This document shows positions 10,586 to 21,882 of a stretch of DNA of 64,000 nucleotides, piece by piece. Source of the stretch: Emmonsiellopsis sp. PD_33 (taxonomy: Eukaryota; Ascomycota; Eurotiomycetes; Onygenales; Ajellomycetaceae); NCBI GenBank assembly GCA_032988165.1, contig JANTQF010000136.1, positions 1 through 64,000 on the forward strand, in the 5' to 3' direction. Positions within the stretch are counted from its first letter, which is position 1. Every line of letters starts with the position of its first letter. The position numbers and the translations under genes are program-made. Below the pieces are notes generated by a model, which saw only the letters and a program-made list of their open reading frames with translations, had not been told where the DNA came from and did not search any database.

Positions 10586-11200
10586 CTTTTATTGGAGGAA
10601 AGGAAATGAGAGAAAGGAATGTTACATCTATGAGCCTTAGCAGAACTAATCAAAGTTAGTTATTATTTGAACCTAAACTTAATAAAAGTCAGTGGTCTGC
10701 AGGATTCAAATCTCTGGAGTTGAAGTTATTTTAGGCTTGAGATGAATCCTTCAAGCTCAGCCATAGCTTGTGATTCTTTCCCAGAATTTTAGATACTTCA
10801 TAGATGCACCTTTGGTAACAAATAAACATGAAAGAAATATTCAGAATGGCTGTCTGCTGGCCATGGCCAATCTCTCAGAGCCAGCTGTTGACCTTGCTCC
10901 CACTAGCCATAGCTTTATGAAGGGTGATGGAGTCAGGGAAAATAGTTTCAAAACATATTTTTAGTGGTGAAAAGCTGGAGGATGTGGTTAACTAACCTAA
11001 TCCAGTATAGGGCATGGACAGCAGATACTTTAACTATTTTAGTTAAACTCTTTGATCCTCAACAATTCCACAGCCAAAATCATCTGGGTGTCAAACTGTC
11101 CAAACATGATCCTAAAGCAATATTTACACTGTGATGAGATATTATTTTTATTCTTCAGATCATGTGGAAATTATTAGATGCATGGATATTTTGCACACTA
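10586..11200. other. CpG-free spacer, no gene recognised
   Basis: About 600 bp outside the MULE boundary but still without any CpG that I could find, and rich in TpG/CpA. It is either an older unrecognised repeat or flanking DNA into which the mutation process spread. The few short frames show no domain. Confidence 0.5.
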
Positions 11201-11609
11201 AGGCTGTGTTCAGTGCAGCCCTTTTTTTTGACAATTGATGGTAAGCTTACCACTGAGTGTCAGAGACTTGGCAACTAACCTATTTAATCCTAGCTTATTT
11301 GCATAATTACTCATAATTCTGCTGATATAATCAATAAAATACAATAAAAATACAGAAATGTTGTATTGCTCAGTATACACTAAATTAGTATGTATTAGTG
11401 GTATAAGTGGGGAGACTAAACCTAACTAGGTAAGGTACTGACCTTCAATTGTCAATTTCTGAGATGCTGCTTGGAGGTAGCATCTGAGAGATGCACTTTT
11501 GACTTTTTACTACTTTTTAACCATTTCCACTACTTTTGTATGTAAAAGTATTGATCCACTTTTGAGCATCTCAGAATGTCAGATCTGCAGTCTGCACTGA
11601 ACACGGCCT
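11201..11609. mobile_element. MITE-like non-autonomous element (409 bp)
   Basis: Bounded by 18-bp terminal inverted repeats, aggctgtgttcagtgcag and its complement, matching at 17 of 18. The single difference is TpG on the left versus retained CpG on the right. A second inverted pair lies inside: gacaattgatgg near 11229 and ccttcaattgtc near 11436. I cannot find a clean target-site duplication, so family assignment is open. Size and ends resemble hAT-type MITEs. Confidence 0.65.
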
Positions 11610-12171
11610 GAGTTCCATGACCTGGCAAGAATCCATCGCACAGTATCGTTGTCCATATTCATCTAACTTTAAGGGATTTCTATTCTTAGAAGAACTAACA
11701 CTCCAGCAGGATTCTTAGCCTCTTTAGCCTGCATCCTAAATTCTAATAAGGCTGGGGCTCCCAAAATGGCCCAAAGCTTTGGGACCAGGCCTTGGCACAG
11801 AGCTTCAGGGGAAACGGAGCAGCCATGGTTGGCTTCATCGGACTGGAAACCTCAAGCTCCGCCACGCCCATTTCCTCAAAGAGGACTGAAGCTGGCCAAG
11901 CGTGTTCCTCTGTGACCTATCTCGCCTGCAAGAAGCTAGCGAGATGCCCGATTAAGCTAGACTGCCAGCGTTGTCAAGCTAAGGGGGGGGGGGCCAGGAT
12001 GGAGACGCCTCCATACGCCTTTGACGCCATGTGGATATTCCAGCTATTTTTTCTTTCAGCTGGCACGACTGGGTTGAGGTTCCTCTTCCTTCGCTCGAGA
12101 GAATGGTTGTAGTGCGGCAGATGGTGAGCTGCGGAGAAAAGAGATTGCTGAATGGAGCTTGCAGGGGGATC

Positions 12172-12178
12172 TATATAA
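12172..12178 (+). promoter_or_regulatory. TATA-like box upstream of the cupin gene
   Basis: The sequence tatataa lies 213 bp before the cupin ATG, followed by a pyrimidine-rich stretch (12240-12385) typical of fungal 5' leaders. The position implies a long leader. The assignment rests on motif and location only. Confidence 0.45.
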
Positions 12179-12390
12179 TTCAGGCTGTCCGCTTCAGTCT
12201 GGTGTTTTATCTTCATCATTCGACGACACAATCACCGAGCATATCAATTACTCTTTTCCTTTAGTTCGATTTTCCTTTCGAGTATTCGGCTTTGCATCTC
12301 CTGCATACATCTTTTTCCATCTCTTACTTCGATACCCATCCTTGTCTTCTTCGATTTAATAATTAATAACCGCTTTCTCCACCGGCCAAT

Positions 12391-13208
12391 ATGCATTTCC
12401 TCGCTTCCATCCCTCTTCTGGCCGTTGCGGTCGCAGCAGCCCCTACTCTCGAAAAGAAGGGCGAGAAACCTGAGCGAGCGGATATCGGCCTAGTCAGAGA
12501 TCTCATCACCGCTCCCACGATGGTTGACCGAATCAAACTCCTCCCCAACGACTCAGACTTCGTCTTCAAATTCACCGACCCTCCTTATACCAGCGGAATT
12601 TCAACTGGAAACGGTAAGCTCCCGTACTCCTCATAACATCCATTGATCACCTTGATAGTCCTCTAATCTAACGCTCTCAATATCTAGGCGGTCACAGCGT
12701 AAGCGCCCACCGCGGCACTTTCCCTGCCCTCGTCGGCAGCGGCGTCAGCATGACCCTCGGCTTCCTCGATGCCTGCGGCTTCAACACCCCACACACCCAC
12801 CCCCGTGCCGCAGAGATGAACATCATCGTCAAGGGCCGCTTGGAGACTCAGTTCATCATGGAGAACGGCGCCCGCTCCGTCTACAACAAGCTCGACACCT
12901 ATGACATGGCCATCTTCCCTCCCGGAGCCATGCATGCCGAATTCAACCCGGACTGCGAACCCGCAACGTTCGTGGCGGGCTTTGGAGACGAGGACCATGG
13001 CGTGCAGCAGACCGCGCAGACTTTCTTTGGTTTGAACAACGCCATGATCGATGCTACGCTCGGAGGGAGCTCGACTACCATCTCTGGAAAGGATATTGAT
13101 ACCTTCCGAAATTTCATCCCGAAGAACGTTGCCCTTGGCGTCGATGCTTGCTTGCACAAGTGCGGAATTCCACGGAATGCTAAGCGCGATTTGAAGGCTG
13201 ACTACTAA
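12391..13208 (+). CDS. Secreted germin/spherulin-1A-like cupin (247 aa, one intron)
   Basis: Exons 12391-12613 and 12688-13208 give 247 aa; the intron (gtaagc to ctag) is 74 bp in phase 1. Residues 1-17 (MHFLASIPLLAVAVAAA) form a signal peptide, so the product is secreted. The cupin fold is shown by both germin boxes. Box 1 is PHTHPRAAEMNIIVKG, with metal ligands His110, His112 and Glu117. Box 2 is FPPGAMHAEFN, with His157. The complete ligand set suggests a bound metal ion, but the chemistry is unknown: plant germins are oxalate oxidase or superoxide dismutase, and many fungal members are uncharacterised stress or development proteins related to Physarum spherulin. C-terminal Cys residues may form disulfides. 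Codon use is GC-rich, as in a well-expressed gene, and the gene is unaffected by the nearby mutated repeats. Confidence 0.93.
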
Positions 13209-15086
13209 GCAATCCGGGGGACTTTTTATGAGTTGCTTAATAGACCAATAATCGGGAATATGAAATAGTATGGCGTTTTTCCGGAGCTTATATCCATAGA
13301 CTGTCAATTCCTTTTGTCGCCTTTTTTTGTTATTATTGCTTGGATTTAGCGTTTTTTTTTAGTCATTTTGTTTCAGACTTTTGCATGACATGAAAACGTT
13401 AAGCATTTATTATGGTTAATATAAAGTTACATACTTGTGTGCTTTTCCTTACCACTCATGCCTTGTACCTTCTAAATATGCTTGAACTTGAAGTAGCCGC
13501 TGTGCTTACGGCTTTCATCACATTACTGCTCAAGCATCCCTTTTGCCTGCTTAACAAACTCTTCTCATGCACCGGGTAGTTACCGCGGTGCAAGTCCCAG
13601 TAGATATTTAAATACCTCCACGCGGTGTAGCAGCCAACGCTTCTGGCGCCCAGCTTAAGGGGAGAGAAGGGCGGTTCTGGTTATTTTATTAGTTGCTAAT
13701 AGAATCAGATGGACTAGAAATTTTAAGTGGCTGGGTTGCTGCCGCCCCGGCCCCCGGCCCCCCCCCAGGCTTAGCCATCCCTACTACTAATTATGAAGTA
13801 GTCAGCTTAAGGCCCTAACGGCTCCGGTAAAGCCAGCAGGCTAATAAAAGCTGAATAATAATCGACTGACGTGTAAAAAGTAACCCAAGAATGACTGAGC
13901 AGAGGAGAATCCCTATTGTCCACCACCTATGTTCATGCACTTGATATTAGGGTGTGTGCATACAAGGGTGTGTATAAATCTAAATGCCATAGGACGGCCG
14001 CTGCATTTGTTGGTTCCCTGCCCCTCCAGAGTCAGCTAGAGGGACCACTGTCACATTGATAAATAAGGATCTCCATAGCTTTTAGAGAAACCAACCGTTA
14101 TCATACTATTATACAGTTCTATTTTAATAGCGTGTCTGATCTCGGGTTGGGCAATCCAATCTACATTTTTAGATAATTAGTGTATATAGTCTAGGTCTCA
14201 TATGGGGTGAGATCATCATTAAAGTAAGATCTTCTACTATCTCTTTGCTCTTTACATTATAAGCAAGTATTAAAAATTGCTTAGTATAATGACACCAATT
14301 GATGGGCAAGGAGAAGGGATATGTGCAGGACATCATAGTGAAAGATATGGATACAAACACTCTTGAGATTTCTGTCCAGTGCAGTCCTCACATGAACAGA
14401 AATCAGCTATACATATAAATAGAACTAAAGTTGCTTATATCTCTACTCTTGCTACTCTAGCATGGGGTAGAAACAATGTTATCACATAAAGCCAAGACAA
14501 TTATGAAGGTGTAGCTAACTAGATGCCTGTAGAAACACAAGTTCTTGTCGAGGGTTACTGGGGCGAACTCAGGATCTATGAAACGGTAAGGCTAATGTGT
14601 CTCCAACCATTAAGTCCATCATGTTTCTTGGTTGGGAATTAAATTTCTTTGCTCCTATGGCATGCTGGCCCTAGGAGACAACAAAAAAAGAGCAACTGTG
14701 CCCCATAGAAACAAGGCATTTAATATAGTTTCATAGACCTTGTCAGGTTCAGAGAACAGTTAAGGGGAGGGCTCCAGTATGTCAGGTACCAAAGAAACCC
14801 CTGCAAGCAGTAAATGCAAGTTCTCAATTGGGCAGGCAGGCACAACGCCTCATTGCTGCCTAACAGTATCTCAACCTCATTTAAGTCTGTATAACATGTG
14901 TTGTTTGTTCCCACTCCAATATTCCACAAGGAAAGATAAGAAAAAATTAAAGAGGAAAAGCCAGGCCAAGATCCTATTTGGAAAGAAAGGTAAGAAAAGA
15001 AAGAATCGCCCTAGAACAAATATCACATTGGCAGGGAATAACAAAGTGGCTCAACACGAGAATAAAGGGATAGCAAACCAACCGTC
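13209..15086. other. Intergenic region, no gene recognised
   Basis: 1.9 kb with a poly-pyrimidine 3' flank of the cupin gene, a C/G-rich low-complexity patch at about 13740-13768, and a CpG-poor stretch from about 14160 to 14540 that may be an eroded repeat. No tRNA cloverleaf or domain-bearing frame was recognised. Confidence 0.5.
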
Positions 15087-15643
15087 ATGTCTACCTCCGA
15101 CCAGACAAACCCTACCCGGATGTCCAACAGCTCGCAAGCGACCAGTACACAACACAGTTCAACTTCAAGCCAAACTGCCGTTAGTCAGCCCTCTTATCAA
15201 GAGATCAGCCGCTGGAGCCCAGATTCTTCGAGCCTGGCAGCTAGTGCCAGTGGCGGTGTCCCTTCGGAGCATCAATCTAATTCTCGACCTTCGGTTGCTG
15301 TATCCGCGGCTGGCAGTATGCTAGCAGCTCATCGTTCCTCTACGAGTACTCAACCGAGCGCCGATACTGTAGCGGCGGAAAGGGCCCGCGCTGCGTCGGC
15401 TTTGGATCATGGGGCGCCTCCCGCACCGCCCGAAGAAAGGACCGGAGAGACGTATGGTGCTCGGATGATCGAAGACCCTGCAGCAACTCAACACGTGAGT
15501 AGCAGTGGTCATGACGCGCGACGTGCTAGAGGGCTATCGTGAAGACACCGGGAGATCCCTAGGAGGTGTTGTCTCCTTAATGAACAGCGAGTTGGAAATT
15601 GAGTGTTTTTGTTTGTCGACAGTTCAACTTTAATTTCTGTTGA
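15087..15643 (+). CDS. Hypothetical Ser/Ala/Thr-rich small protein
   Basis: Frame from ATG 15087 encoding a low-complexity Ser/Thr/Ala/Gln-rich, probably disordered protein (MSTSDQTNPTRMSNSSQAT...). Read straight through it stops at 15540-15542 (151 aa). A good donor (gtgagt at 15495) and an acceptor (cgacag ending 15622) would remove 128 bp in phase 0 and replace the tail with FNFNFC, stopping at 15643; I give that longer extent. No domain or signal peptide is seen. A second frame covering the same DNA (14779-15324) is less protein-like. The 3' end converges with, and overlaps by about 14 bp, the end of the kinase gene on the other strand. Real coding status is uncertain. Confidence 0.4.
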
Positions 15644-17383
15644 AGAAATCTTGAACCTCTTCTTGGTATCGAGTATAATCATCCAATTTTGAATTGACGA
15701 ACGAGGTCATTCCACGCTTCCAAAATGGGGACACTCCTTCCCGAAGGGTCTCCTTAGGCACCTCATCAAACATAGTTTGGATGTGCGCCCTGAAAACATT
15801 GAACAACCCTTTTGGCGTCTGAAGTGCACTCAAATACCAGAATCGCCCGTCGTCTAGTGCAGTCTTCATGAGCGTAGTTCGGGAGTAGGTATTTTCGCCG
15901 TGACGTAGTGGGCTACTTGTACTAGCCTCCACTTGTTCGAATATATCTACAAATCGATCGTAGCAAGACTTGAACCGGTCGTATTCCGCAACTTCATCAA
16001 ATTCATCGATCCCTTTCCGTGTTAACCAGAAAGGTGGCCGTAGATTACTCAGTGGTAGAGAGCATGCCCACTCAAGATCGATAATAGCCCTGATATTCCA
16101 ATCCTTATCGACAAATATATTGCTGTCATGCATATCTGTGAATTGCATAACGAAAGGGCCGGAACGGAGATGTTGACAAGAAAATTGATGAAGTAATGCT
16201 CTCATAAGGACTAGATCTTTGCCTTGAGCTTGCGCATCAAGCTTATTGTATATAGCATTCTTCTGAAACTGCAGACGGTTGTCATGACCAGTGAGCAAAT
16301 CGAGGTAGAAACTGTCAGCATTTGTATATGTCATACTTCGTGGAATACCACTTGGAATAGACCAATTCTCTAACTGATGCAAATGGCAGAACATAGGGCG
16401 GTTGGTGAGGCTAATCAGACCATTATTATCAATAGTCCAAGAGCCAATTCGACGCTGGGGTAGTCTTGCAAGGGATATCATAGTTCGTGAAATGCTTCGG
16501 TAAAGATTGTCAATCTGTGTATCTGTGTGTGGGTTGGAGAAGGTGTCTGAAAGCATCTGTATATCGGGATCTTCAATCCAGTCCGTCAAAATATAACTAT
16601 GATTGACGAGTGCTCTTCTTCGTTGTGGAGCATGATCACCGGCATAAAATTCCTGCGTTCCATAAAAATACCGCACAAAGTGCCTAAGATAGAACTTGGT
16701 TCTTTGCCAGAACGGAAGGAATCTAGGTTCACAGAACTGTGCCCGCCCCCTCTCAAAATTAGCAAATTTATGTACTCTCTTCCAGTGCGCATTTATAGAC
16801 TCACGCTCAGGCCACCTGCTACTCCAAACCCTCTGAGCTTGGGGATCGGTATATCCGGGCAATTTTTATTGATCCATATGTATGTTGCTGCCTCAGACCG
16901 CACCTTCTCCTCTGCATTCCCAGGAAAATCCTCCTCGCCGATCTTGAATGGCAAAGGTACCCGGAATCCCAACTTGGTTGGCAGAGGGGGTGTAGTGTGG
17001 TCAGACTTAGGACGGCTAATTGACACAGGAATACACATGTTGAAGCTTCCATGTATCCACACAAGCTCCTTATTTGGCCCAAACATCCTTGGAACCTGTA
17101 CCAGGTCGGGGCTCGTCAGGCCGCAATGGAAAGCCACCAATTGCTGGATTTCCTCTTGACGGTCTGCAAACTCATTATAGAACTTTGCTCTTTTTGCGAC
17201 ATATCGTAGCTCTGCTGTCATGTCCTCATCGGCAGCTTGCGCCGCCGAAAGAGTAATATAACGGCCGAGTAGCGCCTTGCGTGGTTTGGCGGTGTTCGCG
17301 GTGTCCGCGGTGTCCGCCTTTTTATTAGGTTCGTCATCGTGGGCCATCGATCTGACTATCGGAGCAGAAGAACTAGTATCCAC
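15630..17383 (-). CDS. APH/choline-kinase-like phosphotransferase (566 aa, one intron)
   Basis: Exon 1 is 17383-16805 and exon 2 is 16751-15630, joined across a 53-bp intron (gtgagt to gag, branch gctaat) in phase 0, giving 566 aa. The protein-kinase-like APH fold is visible. The helix-C Glu region is EKVRSEAATYIWINKNCP (about residues 160-178). The catalytic loop is FTDMHDSNIFVDKDWN, with catalytic Asp399 and metal ligand Asn404. IIDLEW, with Asp418, is the DFG equivalent. It belongs to the aminoglycoside-phosphotransferase-like family that is strongly expanded in Eurotiales and Onygenales; substrates are unknown and antibiotic resistance should not be assumed. The N-terminus has a short repeated ADTADTANT stretch. 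A second in-frame Met (MAHDDEP, residue 13) is an alternative start. The gene is unmutated and lies close to the repeat block. Confidence 0.9.
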
Positions 17384-18098
17384 AAGGAAAACCGGGGTCG
17401 GCGTATGGATTTGTTGTGTTCAAGGGAGGATGAGGCTGCGTCCCCCCTGAGGGCCAGGTAAACAAAGCCGGATCGGATTAACTATGTAGCGGGTGTAGGT
17501 CGGCACCTAGTCAGACTAGCCATACACAGATTAGTGCAATTGGCGAATACAGCCAATAATATTACAGCTGCTACCGAGGCAATCATTTGGAACGTACGCT
17601 TCTTCACACCCTTATATTGCGAACATCTATAAGTGATGTTACCCTTCCTGATGAGTCTACCATATGCCTCTACTATCACTATGTAGGAAGTGTCCCTGGA
17701 ACGTGATCGTCGTCCATGAACTCCCGCCACATTTACATCCATACTACCAAGCCCATTCCCGAATTCGATTCGAGTCCCTTTCCAGAAGGGGAAGAAAATA
17801 GCAAGAGTTCGCCCTCTGTGAATCAAGTTACATCCTTTTTAAACCACAGCTATTAAATTAACTAACCTCCACCCGCTAGATCTACGCAAGGCTGGTAGAC
17901 CAAAATGATGGGAGCCATGGACTTGGGCCGGGACTGCTCGTGTAAGGCTTAGTGCGCAGCGGGAAGGGATGTAGAGGGAGGCGCCGGTGGGTGATCAGAC
18001 CTAGTCACTCGGGGAGCACTTTATTAGCTTCTGCATGGGTGCTTGCCGGAGCTGTCAATGCGCTAGGGGTGTTGGTTGGGTTGGTCGTTCGTTGAAGA
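17384..18098. other. Intergenic region up to the copia LTR
   Basis: About 700 bp containing the promoter of the kinase gene and normal CpG-containing DNA. Short frames exist on both strands without domains. It ends where the presumed copia LTR begins, next to gaaga (18094-18098), the expected left target duplication. Confidence 0.5.
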
Positions 18099-18392
18099 TG
18101 TTGATAGAACGGAACAGTGGGAGGCTAAATGTATTTTATTTAGTCTTTCTTTTAGTCTTTCTTTCACGGGAGATCTCCCGAAGCTTCGTTTGATATTGAT
18201 TCAATCAAGACCTGAGGATATAACCATATACCTGGTTAGTTATGGCGATGGGCCAGGTTCAGACTGGGGCCATATACTGTTGGCGGCCGTAGGCCTCCGG
18301 TCTCCCGATCGGGCTTAGCGCGATTACATGATCACACAGTAGATAGATTCTCTCACTAGCATAGCAATCCAAGAACCTTCAACCTTCCCACA
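18099..18392 (+). repeat. Presumptive 5' LTR of the copia element (CpG retained)
   Basis: Starts tgttgatagaac and ends aaccttcccaca, 294 bp, in TG...CA form, followed at once by ggttatagcctgattag, a plausible primer-binding site. It still contains many CpGs (for example tggcggccgtaggcctccgg), unlike everything after it. The partner LTR is outside the window, so this is inferred from the ends and the adjacent gag. Confidence 0.5.
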
Positions 18393-18410
18393 GGTTATAG
18401 CCTGATTAGT
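18393..18410 (+). promoter_or_regulatory. Possible copia primer-binding site
   Basis: ggttatagcctgattagt directly after the LTR end. Copia elements are often primed by an internal tRNA fragment, and ggttat resembles the complement of an anticodon-arm region. The exact tRNA cannot be named from the sequence. Confidence 0.35.
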
Positions 18411-18431
18411 ACATTTTTAATTAAAAAAAAA

Positions 18432-20587
18432 ATGCTGCATCAAGGACTGGAAGGTTCACCTAGATTGGATATCACATATATTCTACAGAGGGATATTTAA
18501 TTGCCTAAAATTCACATATCTTTATAGTATTTGAGGCAGATTTTGAAGATTTTTAGCATGCAAAAATTTCTTTTTTAGAGGTAAATTAGTAGATTTTTTG
18601 AATTATAACAGACAGCTGCACTACTCACAGCTAGATCCCAAGATCTTATAATATTAAATAGAATGCCTGATGAGATATCTTTTATCTCTAAGTCTACAGT
18701 AGATATCATTAATACTTATCACACTACTCATTTAATAGTAAATCATAGAACTATAGGCCCTTCATAGTCTGTAAATCTCAATTATCAAGCTTCTGAGCCT
18801 ACCTTACCCAGCCTCCTTAAAAATAAGAATGAGAAGACAGATCATCCCTTATAACTTAATGAGATATCTAGCATCTTATATAACTTAGATATTATTATTA
18901 TTATGATATAGGAGGCACTCATTTAAATGATGAAGTAGCTATTTACTTCTATAAAATTTATTTAATGAGAAGAAATAGAGTAGATAGCAGCTGAGACCTA
19001 TCATCAACTATTAGTAATAACTATTTCTTATGATATTCATAAGGATGAGCTTTATAAGTATCAAAAGGAACTTTAATGAGTAATTAAGATTAAAGATATT
19101 ATCATCTTTAATGATATAAACTACAATTTGTAGCACATAAAGATTCTAGTGGATACTGAGGTAATTAGTGTAAAGAATATCATTTTTAAAAATGAGTATA
19201 TCTTAACCTCTATAAGCTATTATAAGCAGGCTAAGTGATTAGTATGTTCATAGACATTATATTATTACATTCTTACTAGTTTGTAAGGCAACATTCAGGC
19301 TGTTCTCAGAAAATTGAAACTCAACCTAGCTGTAGATATATAAGAGAAAATTAATATAGAGTATGTAATCTTTCTAGTAGAGGAACATATAATAATTATC
19401 AAGAAATTAATGACTTTTTAAGTTAAAAATACTAACTATATACTCTACCTCAAGCATTTTTACTATCTAGTCATACAACATAAGAATCTTACAGTTAGAG
19501 TAGGAGACATTTATCATGATATCTTCCTCTTGAGACTCAAAGATTTTCAGAAGATATTTATGAAGACTTAGTTAAATAAGTTCTTTTTTACTAGTTAGAA
19601 CTAAATCTTAAACATTAATATTAATAAACTCAGTAAGTAATTATTAAATTATTATAATAAGAAAATAATAGCCTTAGTCTCACAGAATTCATTAGTGAAT
19701 TCTACAGCTACTACTCTCTCTACCTCCAGTATGAAGCTCCTCAAGGGCAAGTGTGGTCATTATAAGATATCTAGGTATAGTAAAGATAAATACTGAACTC
19801 TATACCCCAACTTGAAGTCTAATTGAGTAAAGGCTGAGAATGCAAAGAAGGCAAAAAATAAGAATAAGAATAAGAATAATATATTTAATAATTCTAAAAA
19901 GAAAGAAAATAGTAAGAATTTAATATTAAATTAATCTTCTATAAACACTATAATAATTCATATAGAGTAAGATGAGGCATTTTTGATTACATTCATTCTA
20001 AGTAACTTCTTATGATTCTGATATTTAAATACATACATTAGTTTTAATATGATAGGTAAATATCATTCAATCTTAAACTATAATCTATATAAGAATAACC
20101 TCAGTGTCAACTCTGCCACTAGCAACAAAGCTAGAGTAAAAGGAATTAATAATATAATTCTGAGTATGAAAGAGAAAGATCTTATACTACATAAGATTTA
20201 TTATCTTCTAAATTTAGTAGTTAACTTACTGTTATACATCTATTTAGAGGATCAGAGCTACTAGTTTATATTGTCCAATATAACTCTATTATACTTTATT
20301 TGCAGGGCTCTAAATAGTGTTATTTTTAACACAGTTAGGACTGCAACAGGGGATGTTTATAGAATTATAAAATGTAACTTAGAATTAAATGTTAATTATA
20401 TCAGTAGAGTAATAAATTATATGGTAAAATCACATGAGTATAGAGATCTTAATATAATCTAAAAAATTAATCTTACAGCTATCACTACTACTACTACTAC
20501 AACCTCAACCACTAAGTTGGAACCTACCCCTAAGGGTAAAACTCTTATAGAGTAATATAGAGATCTCAGATACATCCATGTAGATAC
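18432..20587 (+). pseudogene. Copia Gag and protease-like remnant
   Basis: The reading from ATG 18432 shows a copia Gag body, then a decayed zinc knuckle near 19745-19812 (GKCGHYKISRYSKDKY, a stop, TLYPN). Its expected Cys/His/Trp have become Tyr or stop through C-to-T and G-to-A changes. A Lys/Asn-rich linker follows, then a protease/integrase-start region (LSVNSATSNKARVKG, IILSMKEKDLILHKIYY) typical of copia Pol. Numerous stops. It is cut at 20587 by B1, with TSD atac. Confidence 0.75.
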
Positions 20588-20905
20588 TGAAGTAGGAATA
20601 GGGTATGTGCATTAGATGGCACTAAATAGGGCAGTAGCAAATACAAGAAAAGAATTGATATCAATGTCAAAGTAGAGGAATATATTGGCAATTTATAGTA
20701 TAAAATAACATAGTAATAGAATGATAAGGTAACACACAAAGAGAAATAAAAGATCTATCTCAAAGAAGCACACACATGCATGAGAAATCTACAAACAAAT
20801 AGATGGAGTCCTGCTATGAAAGGAAAATATCTATCTCCATGGCATACTTAGTAGTAAAAGCCTTGATGAAAAATTAATTTAATCTAATAGTAGATTCCTA
20901 CTATA
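20588..20905 (-). repeat. B1 LTR (left; 3' LTR of the element)
   Basis: 318 bp, starting tgaagtaggaataggg. Aligns with 62166-62483, 42778-43096 and 53879-54197. Followed by the A-rich complement of the polypurine tract (tatctcccttcc on plus). Confidence 0.9.
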
Positions 20906-21882
20906 TATCTCCCTTCCTTCTGATTTATTAACTTAGTAAATAGAAGAATAGCTCAGCATTACAGCAAGAGCAGCAACTCTAAATATATTATCTTAAAATC
21001 AATCTAACTATATAGTTCTAAAGTTAGCTGATAAATAGTAACACTGTGTTGGATCATCTATTTGTAAGAAAGTAATTACATTGAGATAGTAGAGTAGAGA
21101 GGTAAGGCTAGAGATGAATGGGTAAATCAGCAATGATAAAGTCCTTTCTAAGCTATAGTAAATATAACTAGTATTTATGGGTAGAGGCTCAGGCAGGACA
21201 GTTTATCAACAACTTGAACCATAGAATTGTAGGGCAACAGCCTTTATAACTAGAGATAGAGATGAAGCTAGAATAGGATCAGCAAGAGGTTTCTAAATGA
21301 GAAAAGGGCAGAGCACAGCTCTAGGGCATATAAATTACTAGGTAGAAGCAAGGTCTAGAGGAATGAATGAGTAGGTCAGTAATGAAGAAAAAGCATACTC
21401 TATATAGGCAGAGTAATCTATAAGTATATAGCTTTATACTAACAATCTTATATATGATAAGATTCACAGTCTTATTATAAGGAAAAGTAGGGTAGCCAGC
21501 AACAAGTAGTAAATAAAGATTGAGGTGAGTAATGTGAAAAATGAAGATAAAAGAGACACAAGAGAAAAATAGAGAGTAAAGAGAAAGAAAATACAGTAGG
21601 TAAAATCAGCAGTAGAAGGCACAGGATGAGATATATACAGATAAATAAGTATAGAAAGGAAAGTAGATCTCACAAGAAAAATAAATACTAAGTATAGAAA
21701 ATAAAAGAAATAAGAAAGATGTAGAGAAAATATAGTATAAAAGAAGTAAGCTAAGTAATGTGACAAGGAAAATAAATATATACTAGTAATAATAAGAGTA
21801 ATAACTGTGATAGAATAGCAGGCTCTGATTGACTAAAACATTTTTTAGCTCTAAAATAGGAAATTATGATTAGCTGAATCAG

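Noticed and set aside
14779..15324. 181-codon plus-strand frame overlapping the Ser/Ala-rich frame
   Set aside because: Composition is irregular, there is no domain, and the overlapping frame from 15087 looks more protein-like. Only one can be the main product.
15630..17383. Antibiotic-resistance aminoglycoside phosphotransferase
   Set aside because: The fold and catalytic motif are APH-like, but this is an expanded fungal family with unknown substrates; a resistance function is not supported.
17482..17826. 114-codon minus-strand frame with one hydrophobic segment upstream of the kinase gene
   Set aside because: No domain, no good start context and no splice support; length is within chance for this DNA.
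18076..18318. 80-codon plus-strand frame near the copia edge
   Set aside because: It lies within the presumed copia LTR and has no recognisable content.
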